A DNA stretch of 27,357 nucleotides from an uncultured Kiritimatiellota bacterium. Lineage in GTDB: Bacteria > Verrucomicrobiota > Kiritimatiellia > RFP12 > UBA1067. Positions 21,705 to 27,357 of the stretch are shown piece after piece. The notes below the pieces were generated by a model. The model did no database searches, was not told where the DNA came from, and saw only the letters and a program-made list of their open reading frames with translations. The stretch lies in assembly GCA_934635045.1 (NCBI GenBank), contig CAKTZA010000054.1, positions 1-27,357 on the forward strand, written 5' to 3'. Both the position numbers and the translations under genes were made by a program. Within the stretch, counting starts at the first letter, position 1. Every line of letters begins with the position of its first letter.

Positions 21705-24224
21705 CTACTTCAACAGCAGCAGCAGACCGCTTCCCTTGTGGAACTCGTAACAGCCCCAATCCGCGTAAAGATAGGGTGCACGATTGATGCTCTTGGTCGG
21801 ATGTTGCACACGTGGATTGCCGTCAAGGTCCTTCGCCGCCCAGTATTCGGCAAGCGTCATCCAGGAGGAGGGGGTTGTCCTCTTGTCAATCGCGGGCGAC
21901 ACCTCAACCAGATGATAGTCGCCCTTCGCCACGTTCTTGAACTTGGCATCCGCATACACAAGCCCATTCGTGCTCACTCTCGGCATTGACGTGCGCGAGT
22001 CAAGGACCACAGACTCCATATCAGGAAGCGCCAGGCAATTCTCCGTCGCACCGTCGCCGCACTTGCTCGTCGCTGAATTTGCGGCCCAGGCAAACTTCTG
22101 AAGTCCACCAAAGATACTGTTCACGACCACAACCTTCCCGTAACGCGACGGGTGTAGTAGGCTCCCGACATTATTGCTAATAACTGTGCAATTCTCAAAG
22201 TTTACAACCGATGAAACCGTGTAATTTGCCAAATTGACCGAATCCCCCACGGATCCATCCGTCGAGGCTGAGCCCGTCACATTGTTATCGGCAATCAATG
22301 AGTTAAAAATGGAGAATGTTCCGCTCAGGCTGTTGACATAAATGTCAAGCCCCGACTTGTCCAAGGCGTTCTTTACGGTCTGACCGCAGGCTTCCCCGAA
22401 CGAGTCGCCCGTGAAAAGATGAAGCACGCTCGCCGCCGTCGCATTGAGCGTATTGCCCGTCACGCGGCAATTTCCTCCGACAAAGCCAGACCCGTAGGAA
22501 GAAACGGCGAATCCGTTTACCGTGACGACCTTCCCCTTGTGCGTGAAATCCATCTCGTTGTCGACAATGTCGCAATCGTGCATTTCGCAAAGCCCGGACT
22601 GCATGAAGCGAAACGCGCCGTAGGACGTCACGGCATCCGTCACCAACGCATCACTCAACGTGCATTTCTCAACCGCACAATCTGCGATGCAAATGCCGCC
22701 GCACTGCTGGGCCTGGCAGAAAAACGCCTTGGCGGACGCAAGCCCGGTGAAGGTCAGGTTGCGGACCGACAGCCCCTCGATGGACACGTCAAAGCAGCGC
22801 AGAAGCGTGAAGAGCGGTGTCGTCGTCGTCTCGTCGGCAAAATCGAAGACCGTCTGGTCCTTGCCCGCGCCAACGATTCTCAGGTGACGGCAGTCCGTCA
22901 GATCGTAGGCGGAAACACCCTCCGTCGTCGGCGTATAGGTCCCAGCCGCAAGCGAAATCGTGTCGCCCGGCTTCGCCTCCGCGAGCGCTGCCGCAAGCGA
23001 TGCATACTGCGCTCCGCCGCCGGGATTGACGGTCAGTGTCCGCGGCGCCCAGGTCCCGACAAGCGCACTGCCGTATCCGACCGCAGGACTTCCCGCCAGC
23101 AACGCACCATTCGGACCAAGAAAAGGATCTTCGTCCGACCATTTACCGGCAACCGTCGACTCCGCGTAAGTGTAAAGGGGATGAGTAAACGTCTTGCCGT
23201 AGACGGAGCCCGTATGCAGCGAGGGCCCTTCGCAATTCATATAGCAGTCGTAACGATGGCCTCGGATCACATTATTTCCAAATCGGAACGACGTCTTGTT
23301 CGGGACATAGACAATCGCACCGCACTGGGCCTCGTTGAAGGCAATCGTATTGTTTGCAAAATAGGACGTTGCATCGCTCGTGACCCTGATCTCTACCGCC
23401 GATGACCCCGAGATTTCCTTCCAGTCCGTGCTGTAGGCGCGGTTGTACATCACGATGCAGTTCGTCATCGCGCCAGTTGCGTAATGAATGTCAACCGCTG
23501 CGCCAAAGGCGCCGGCATACGGAGAATTTCCCCCAAAAAAACTGCCGCGACCGCCGGTTGCACAGTTATTGGTGAGAACGCAACTGTCCAGCAGAATCGA
23601 CCCGGCTGTCTCACCCGTCCGAAAGGCCGCAACCGCCCCGCCGCAAGACGCTCGTTTCGAGTCAACGTCCGATGTCCCCGCATCAGCATTGACAACATTG
23701 CCCGCGAACTCGCAGCGACGGATCTCCGTGTTGACGCTGGCGTGGGAGCAAATCGCACCGCCGTAGGCACAGACATTGCCGCCCGCGATCGATGTGCAGT
23801 AGTTATCGAAGAACTTACAGTCGAGCACCTTCACCGCCGTGCAGTTGGCGATGAGCATCGCGCCGCCCATCGGCGCCTCCGTAGCTGCAGCGGCCACATA
23901 ATGTCCGTCCTTGAATGTCAGTCGGGAGAACGTGATGTCCGAGCAGCCGTCGAGATTGAAGAACCGGATGTCCGCTCCTTCCGCGCGCGTGATGACGGTC
24001 TCGCCGTCCGTCGCGCCGACAAACGAAAGGCCAGTCTTCCCCGACACGGCAATCTCCGCGGAAAGACCGTATGCCCCCGCCGAGAAAACAAAGACGTCAC
24101 CGTCATTCGCTGCGGCGACTTTCGCCGCAAAGTCTGACGGCGTGACCGAAATTTGATCCGCGAATGACACACACGACACCGCCGCGCAAAGCGCGGACAC
24201 GACAACCGTTATCAGTTTTTTCAT
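21705..24224 (-). CDS. Secreted double beta-helix protein with LLLLLK tail, first gene of cluster 2
   Basis: 839 residues from MKKLITVVVSALCAAVSCVSFA (start 24224, Sec signal with KK and hydrophobic core). A longer frame up to 24296 would begin upstream of the promoter box and is rejected. Two parallel beta-helices follow one another: the first begins SVTPSDFAAKVAAANDGDVF, the second begins LTVNPGGGAQYASLAAALAE with GDTISLAAGTYTPTTEG, the classic pectate-lyase-like opening. Turns such as VLDCKFFDNYC, IADCAVEKCTL and FENCTVISNN repeat throughout. The end is DLDGNPRVQ...YADWGCYEFHKGSG followed by LLLLLK, the same layout as the cluster 1 beta-helix (GCYE plus short hydrophobic tail with a final basic residue). 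Likely surface or periplasmic; binding or lyase role unknown. Confidence 0.75.
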   Translation of the reverse strand: MKKLITVVVSALCAAVSCVSFADQISVTPSDFAAKVAAANDGDVFVFSAGAYGLSAEIAVSGKTGLSFVGATDGETVITRAEGADIRFFNLDGCSDITFSRLTFKDGHYVAAAATEAPMGGAMLIANCTAVKVLDCKFFDNYCTSIAGGNVCAYGGAICSHASVNTEIRRCEFAGNVVNADAGTSDVDSKRASCGGAVAAFRTGETAGSILLDSCVLTNNCATGGRGSFFGGNSPYAGAFGAAVDIHYATGAMTNCIVMYNRAYSTDWKEISGSSAVEIRVTSDATSYFANNTIAFNEAQCGAIVYVPNKTSFRFGNNVIRGHRYDCYMNCEGPSLHTGSVYGKTFTHPLYTYAESTVAGKWSDEDPFLGPNGALLAGSPAVGYGSALVGTWAPRTLTVNPGGGAQYASLAAALAEAKPGDTISLAAGTYTPTTEGVSAYDLTDCRHLRIVGAGKDQTVFDFADETTTTPLFTLLRCFDVSIEGLSVRNLTFTGLASAKAFFCQAQQCGGICIADCAVEKCTLSDALVTDAVTSYGAFRFMQSGLCEMHDCDIVDNEMDFTHKGKVVTVNGFAVSSYGSGFVGGNCRVTGNTLNATAASVLHLFTGDSFGEACGQTVKNALDKSGLDIYVNSLSGTFSIFNSLIADNNVTGSASTDGSVGDSVNLANYTVSSVVNFENCTVISNNVGSLLHPSRYGKVVVVNSIFGGLQKFAWAANSATSKCGDGATENCLALPDMESVVLDSRTSMPRVSTNGLVYADAKFKNVAKGDYHLVEVSPAIDKRTTPSSWMTLAEYWAAKDLDGNPRVQHPTKSINRAPYLYADWGCYEFHKGSGLLLLLK

Positions 24225-24231
24225 CTTGAAC

Positions 24232-24252
24232 CGTTCGTTTATGCGTTCGTTT
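24232..24252 (-). promoter_or_regulatory. A-rich leader with tandem AAACGAACG repeats
   Basis: In the cluster 2 leader, AAACGAACG occurs twice on the minus strand (24252-24244 and 24240-24232) at a 12-bp period, just before the ATG at 24224. A normal Shine-Dalgarno is hard to find. The A-rich unstructured leader may replace it, as in leaders bound by ribosomal protein S1. Confidence 0.35.
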
Positions 24253-24279
24253 TGTTCTTGTTTTTCCTTTGCATGCGTG

Positions 24280-24288
24280 ATAATACCA
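24280..24288 (-). promoter_or_regulatory. Extended -10 promoter of cluster 2
   Basis: TGG-TATTAT on the minus strand (-10 at 24285-24280), leader about 50 nt, no good -35. The 110-bp gap up to the regulator stop (24406) is the probable operator region for the AraC/XylR protein encoded next door. Confidence 0.6.
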
Positions 24289-24399
24289 AAACGCACTCAA
24301 AGAGGGTAGGAAAACTTGGTTTAGAATCTTTACGGATTTTGCAACCCGCATTGATGTTCACCGCCCGAGAAGCGGCACCCCGTTGACATCGCAAACGCC

Positions 24400-24408
24400 G
24401 TTATATCA
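24400..24408 (-). promoter_or_regulatory. Second possible promoter at the regulator stop codon
   Basis: TGA-TATAAC on the minus strand; the TGA is also the stop codon of the XylR-like gene. It is one base off the strong box used by the regulator itself. It could give a longer cluster 2 transcript (leader about 170 nt). Only the sequence match supports it. Confidence 0.35.
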
Positions 24409-25581
24409 CATTTCACCCCGCACGTGGGCGCGGCGGTAGGCGGCGGGCGTGGCGTTGAAATGCAACTTGAAGGTGCTGCTGAAGTACTGCGCGGACGGGA
24501 AACCCAGCGTCTCGGCGATATACGCGATGCTGATCGTCTCGTCCTCGAGAAGTCGCTTCGCCTCCTCCATCCTCACGCTCAGGATGCGCTTCTGCACTGT
24601 CGTGCCGACGATTTCGGAGAAGGCCGCGTCCACCGCCGTGTGCGAACGCTTCACGAAGCGGTAGACGTCCGACGCGGACACCTTCGCCGCGTTGCGGTCG
24701 ATGTAGACAAGCGCATCCGAAAGCCACGCGGGACCCATCCGGTAGACCTCCGTCGAGTTGCGCACCCGAAGTCGTCCGGGCGGCACCACCTCGTGCACGC
24801 GGCCGATGTCGCCCTTCACGCCCCCGTCGAGGATCCGCGCGAGAAGCCGCGCCGCACCCGCCCCGATGCCGTTCGCGTTGAGCGAAATGCTCGAGAGGGA
24901 CGGATTGTTGATGTTACAGAGCAGGAAGTCGTCGTCCGCCCCGAGAATCGAGAGGTCGTGCGGCACCTTGATCCTGTTCGCCATGCAGACCGCCAGCAGC
25001 TGGTGCGCAAGGACGTCGTTCGCGCAGAAGACCCCCGTGCCCTTCGGCAGGCCGAGCACCCAGCGGACGAAGGACTCCTCGTCCGGCTCGGCCTCCTCGA
25101 TCAGCTTCTCGGCGAAACGCCCCTCTTCCTCGGGAAAGCACCGTACCGTCCGCCCCGCGGCCCTGACCGCCGCCGTGAAATGCCTCTCGCGCACGTCCGA
25201 GAACGCCACGCCCCGGTAGCCGCAGAACGCAAGGAAGGTGAAGCCCCGCGAGAGGAAGTGCCGCGCCGCCAGCCCGGCAAGGGCCTTCTCGTCACAGTCG
25301 ACGGACGCGAAACGCGGGCTCCCCGTCCCCTTCACCGCCGCCTCCACGACCGGCTTGCCGCACGACTCGAGGATCTCGTACTCGCGCTTGCGGATCTCGC
25401 GCACGATCATGCCGTCGTAGGCGCGGAGCATCGCCGCCGAACGGATGTCCTCGCGCAGGATCAAACGCACGGACCAGCCGCAGCGATAGCGGATGTAGTC
25501 GGCCGCGCCTTCGCAAAACGCACGCGAATGGCAACCGAGCGCGCTGGTGATGAGGGCGATGGTTCTGGGCTTTCGGGACAT
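24406..25581 (-). CDS. XylR-like AraC-family transcription regulator (LacI-type sensor plus HTH)
   Basis: 391 residues from MSRKPRTIALITSALGCHSR. Residues 5-270 form a LacI/periplasmic-binding-protein-like sugar sensor (GAADYIRYRCGWSVRLI, GKPVVEAAVKG, VFCANDVLAHQLLAVC, KVPHDLSILGADDD, PSLSSISLNANGIGAGAARLL). The last 100 residues are an AraC helix-turn-helix pair; the second reads ISIAYIAETLGFPSAQYFSSTFKLHFNATPAAYRR, given here as its family signature. This is the architecture of XylR: sugar binding changes the DNA contacts and usually activates transcription. It lies directly upstream of cluster 2 on the same strand, so control of cluster 2 is likely. Start choice: the frame extends upstream to 25659, but the TATAAT ends 8 nt before ATG 25581, so the upstream part cannot be in the mRNA. 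Confidence 0.9.
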   Translation of the reverse strand: MSRKPRTIALITSALGCHSRAFCEGAADYIRYRCGWSVRLILREDIRSAAMLRAYDGMIVREIRKREYEILESCGKPVVEAAVKGTGSPRFASVDCDEKALAGLAARHFLSRGFTFLAFCGYRGVAFSDVRERHFTAAVRAAGRTVRCFPEEEGRFAEKLIEEAEPDEESFVRWVLGLPKGTGVFCANDVLAHQLLAVCMANRIKVPHDLSILGADDDFLLCNINNPSLSSISLNANGIGAGAARLLARILDGGVKGDIGRVHEVVPPGRLRVRNSTEVYRMGPAWLSDALVYIDRNAAKVSASDVYRFVKRSHTAVDAAFSEIVGTTVQKRILSVRMEEAKRLLEDETISIAYIAETLGFPSAQYFSSTFKLHFNATPAAYRRAHVRGEM

Positions 25582-25588
25582 TGTGCAT

Positions 25589-25597
25589 ATTATATCA
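25589..25597 (-). promoter_or_regulatory. Extended -10 promoter of the XylR-like gene
   Basis: TGA-TATAAT on the minus strand (-10 at 25594-25589). The TGA is the stop codon of the MATE gene. The ATG follows 8 nt after the box, predicting a leaderless transcript. Confidence 0.75.
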
Positions 25598-26881
25598 CAC
25601 GACCGCACGGTCGCGCCAGCGTCCTCCGCGCCAGCGGACGGCGAGCACCGCCGCCCCAACCGCGAGCCAGAGCGGCATCGTCAGGTAAAGCAAGGCAACC
25701 GAGGACGTGAACCCGAGCACAAGCGCGACCGCCGGCGTCCAGACGAGAAGCTCCGCGGCGATCTCTGCCACCATCGTGAAGCGCGTATCCCCGACGCCCT
25801 TCAGCGCCGAATCGAGGACGAGATACGCCCCTTCGCAGAGCCCGCGCAGGAGGAACACCCAGTAGAGCGACCGCGCAAGACCCGCGTGAAGCGGAATCAC
25901 CACGGCGAAGAAAAGCGCCGCGGACACGCCGACGAGAAGGATTCCGCTGCGAACCGCGGACCGCAACGCCGCCTCGTCCCCCGCGCCCCGCGCCCGTCCG
26001 ACGAGAATCGACACCGCCTGGGCGATTGCCCGCTCCGCGACCCCGTAGAGGTTGTTGACCGCAAAGCAAGCGCTGCCCACCGCGAGCGCGGCGGCGTCCA
26101 GGCGTCCCGCCACCGTCACGAAAGCAAGGAACGCAATCGCGCCGACAAATGACTTCACACCCTCGGGCAACCCCTTCGAGACCAGCCACAGCAGAAGCCG
26201 AGCGTTCCATCGAAACTGCGGCAGATTCGCCCGCACGATCTCATCGCGGCAGACCGCCGGCAGCAGCACGAGGCAGACGGCGAGCGCCGCCGCGACTCTC
26301 GCTCCCGCCGCGCCCGCGGCCCCGAGAGCCCCGAGTCCGAGGCCTCCGAAAACGAGCCACGGGAGAAGCGCCACATTCACCAGACAGCCGACGCCGTTCG
26401 CGCACGCCACGAGCCGCGTCCGCCCCTGCCCGAGGAAAAGTCCCGAAAGCACGGCAGACACCGCCGTCAGGAATCCGCCCGGCATCGCAATGGAGAAGAA
26501 CGCCTTCTCCGCCACCAGCAACTCGGCCGCGTGTCCCGCATGGTCGAGATACACGCAACCGATTGGAACAGCCGCAACGAAAAACGGCAACGAGAGAAGC
26601 GTCAGCCACAGCCCCTGTGCAAACGACGCGACCGCCCGTTCGGTCCGTCCCGCCCCATGGAACTGGGCCACGAAGGTCGCTGAGTAGGACACTGTCGCAG
26701 TGATGAGGACGGAGAACGTCCCCGCGAGCACGTCACCCGGCAGCGCCGCCGCGACCGCCGCGTCGGAGTAACGCGCAAGGAACCCCCTCTCGACGAACTG
26801 GGCGAACGCCGTCGCCAGCGACGCCAACGCAATTGGCGCAGCCAGCCACGACTCCTCCCTCAACATTCTCATTCCCGTCAT
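25595..26881 (-). CDS. MATE-family efflux transporter
   Basis: 428 residues from ATG 26881. It is an inner-membrane protein of about 12 helices in two similar halves, the MATE layout (NorM/DinF group; Na+- or H+-driven export of cationic drugs, or in some members of lipid precursors). Visible are the first-half segments AAPIALASLATAFAQFVERG and ALPGDVLAGTFSVLITATV, the long alanine/glycine/leucine helices in the middle, and second-half blocks such as GLPEGVKSFVGAIAFLAF, AIAQAVSILVGRARGAGDE (typical Q.vs..vGq..Gag) and LDSALKGVGDTRFTMV. A GTG six bases upstream would start before the expected transcription start. Nothing in the context gives the substrate. The stop codon forms part of the next promoter. 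Confidence 0.88.
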   Translation of the reverse strand: MTGMRMLREESWLAAPIALASLATAFAQFVERGFLARYSDAAVAAALPGDVLAGTFSVLITATVSYSATFVAQFHGAGRTERAVASFAQGLWLTLLSLPFFVAAVPIGCVYLDHAGHAAELLVAEKAFFSIAMPGGFLTAVSAVLSGLFLGQGRTRLVACANGVGCLVNVALLPWLVFGGLGLGALGAAGAAGARVAAALAVCLVLLPAVCRDEIVRANLPQFRWNARLLLWLVSKGLPEGVKSFVGAIAFLAFVTVAGRLDAAALAVGSACFAVNNLYGVAERAIAQAVSILVGRARGAGDEAALRSAVRSGILLVGVSAALFFAVVIPLHAGLARSLYWVFLLRGLCEGAYLVLDSALKGVGDTRFTMVAEIAAELLVWTPAVALVLGFTSSVALLYLTMPLWLAVGAAVLAVRWRGGRWRDRAVV

Positions 26882-26889
26882 CGCCACAC

Positions 26890-26898
26890 ATTATAGCA
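26890..26898 (-). promoter_or_regulatory. Extended -10 promoter of the MATE gene
   Basis: TGC-TATAAT on the minus strand (-10 at 26895-26890), 9 nt before ATG 26881, so the mRNA should have almost no leader. No Shine-Dalgarno fits in the gap. Confidence 0.7.
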
Positions 26899-26936
26899 CA
26901 GCCCGCGGCAAACAAAACCGGCGCCCATCGTAGCCT

Positions 26937-26956
26937 CTCGCGCGCGTAAGCGCGAG
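26937..26956. other. GC hairpin in the intron downstream exon
   Basis: CTCGCGC (26937-26943) and GCGCGAG (26950-26956) pair across GCGTAA. No T-run follows on either strand, so it is not a clear terminator. It lies between the intron 3' end and the MATE promoter; the rest of 26899-27030 holds no gene that I can see. Confidence 0.35.
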
Positions 26957-27006
26957 CATGCGCACACGCGCGAAAGAAATTCCAGACACAAGAGGGCCAA
27001 ACCCCG

Positions 27007-27030
27007 TTGAATATGTCGCATTGAATATGT
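27007..27030. repeat. Short direct repeat at the intron 3' boundary
   Basis: TTGAATATGT occurs at 27007-27016 and 27021-27030 (14-bp period), the second copy touching the inferred intron 3' end at 27031. It belongs to the downstream exon. Confidence 0.5.
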
Positions 27031-27084
27031 GTAGAGTAGAGACCCACGCCTCGGCGTTGCCGCCGGTGCGACTTCCCCCTCGTC

Positions 27085-27118
27085 AAACCGTACGTGCGGA
27101 TTTCCCGCATACGGCTTT
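27085..27118 (-). ncRNA. Group II intron domain V
   Basis: A 34-nt hairpin on the minus strand: the 5' arm AAAGCCGTATGCGG (with the catalytic AGC triad) and the 3' arm CCGCACGTACGGTTT surround a GAAA-type loop and the two-base bulge. This is the most conserved part of group II introns and the metal-binding active site of the ribozyme. Both strands of the lower and upper stems pair fully apart from the expected bulge. Confidence 0.88.
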
Positions 27119-27197
27119 CCATCGAGTGCTTTTCCCGTTGCCATGGATTCTTCCCTTTCCTTGATTGTCAAGCGCATATTATACGCATTTTTTCCTG

Positions 27198-27357
27198 TCA
27201 AATCCGCGCCCTCCTCACGTCCGCCCATGCGAGGCGGTAGAGGCCGTGGTGCGTCATCTCGCCGTAGTAGGTGTCCGCGTACTTCAGTCGGCAGCGCCGC
27301 TGGCTCTTCCTGTTGAGGAATCGCGCCATGCGCTTCAGCACATGGTGGTTCACCTTG
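27198..27357 (-). CDS. Group II intron reverse transcriptase/maturase, C-terminal fragment
   Basis: The last 52 residues are visible: VNHHVLKRMARFLNRKSQRR, then CRLKYADTYYGEMTHHGLYR and LAWADVRRARI, stop TGA at 27200-27198. The FLNRKSQRR block matches the LNRRSQRR motif of the maturase X/DNA-binding region. Its place about 80 nt before domain V confirms the assignment. The protein splices its own intron and copies it into DNA targets. The gene is cut by the window edge, so whether it is intact cannot be judged. The final 28 residues are nearly repeated at 10517-10603. Confidence 0.8.
   Translation of the reverse strand, partial: KVNHHVLKRMARFLNRKSQRRCRLKYADTYYGEMTHHGLYRLAWADVRRARI

Larger units (their letters stand above)
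27031..27357 (-). mobile_element. Group II intron, 3' part (window ends inside it)
   Basis: On the minus strand the order is maturase C-terminus and stop (27198), about 80 nt of domain IV remainder, domain V (27118-27085), a domain VI hairpin capped by GCAA (27065-27052), and the 3' end CTCTACTCTAC ending near 27031. That order and the domain V sequence are diagnostic for bacterial group II introns. The 5' half, exon-binding sites and the upstream exon lie beyond the window. An 87-bp piece of its maturase gene occurs again at 10517-10603. Confidence 0.85.

Noticed and set aside
24225..24296. N-terminal extension of the cluster 2 beta-helix protein
   Set aside because: It would begin at or before the -10 box and lacks signal-peptide character; MKKLITVVV at 24224 is a proper signal start.
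24361..24382. Terminator after the XylR-like gene (CCGC...GCGG hairpin)
   Set aside because: The stem is only 4 bp and no T-run follows on the minus strand.

Overview
The window is GC-rich and its genes are packed with exported carbohydrate-active enzymes. Promoters are AT-rich islands built on an extended -10 box (TGN TATAAT). The gene content (very large exported GH2-type proteins, a GH92 alpha-mannosidase, a DUF4838 protein, a GH141-like beta-helix enzyme, AraC/XylR-type regulators, a secreted FAD oxidoreductase, and no SusC/SusD pair) best fits an uncultured Verrucomicrobiota/Kiritimatiellota or Lentisphaerota-type bacterium, probably gut or animal associated. That placement is inferred from gene content; no marker gene is present.

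Layout, left to right. 1-693 is a non-coding, hairpin-rich stretch. It holds a short open frame ending at 415 just before a strong + strand terminator, a 112-bp nested inverted-repeat element (478-589), and the terminator of a minus-strand tRNA-Val(UAC) at 694-770. All intact protein genes in the window lie on the minus strand. paaK-type phenylacetate-CoA ligase (780-2063) sits 9 bp upstream of the tRNA. Next comes a secreted FAD-dependent oxidoreductase (2136-3812) with its own promoter. Cluster 1 (10291 down to 3942) is a three-gene operon: beta-helix surface protein, DUF4838 glycosidase-like protein, and GH141-like beta-helix enzyme with a Tat-like signal.

10409-11373 is a scar between the two clusters. 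On the + strand it has a promoter and signal-peptide stub of a lost secreted gene, an 87-bp antisense copy of the end of a group II intron maturase gene, a regulator with a good promoter whose DNA-binding half is missing, and a long imperfect inverted repeat at the break point. Cluster 2 (24224 down to 11374) is a four-gene operon: beta-helix protein, two tandem paralogous GH2-type enzymes of about 1,340-1,360 residues, and a GH92 alpha-mannosidase. The last two junctions are a 4-bp overlap and a 6-nt gap. Directly upstream on the same strand lie an intact XylR-like AraC regulator (24406-25581), the likely controller of cluster 2, and a MATE transporter (25595-26881). The right edge (27031-27357) is the 3' end of a group II intron: maturase C-terminus, domain V, domain VI and the 3' splice end.

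Working model (inference): the two operons form a glycan-foraging island. It removes alpha-mannosyl and beta-linked sugars outside the cytoplasm with Sec- and Tat-exported enzymes, while beta-helix proteins act as surface binders or lyase/hydrolase-like proteins. Transcription is switched by sugar-sensing XylR-type regulators. A group II intron and repeat elements have damaged the space between the operons and removed at least one regulator and one secreted gene.
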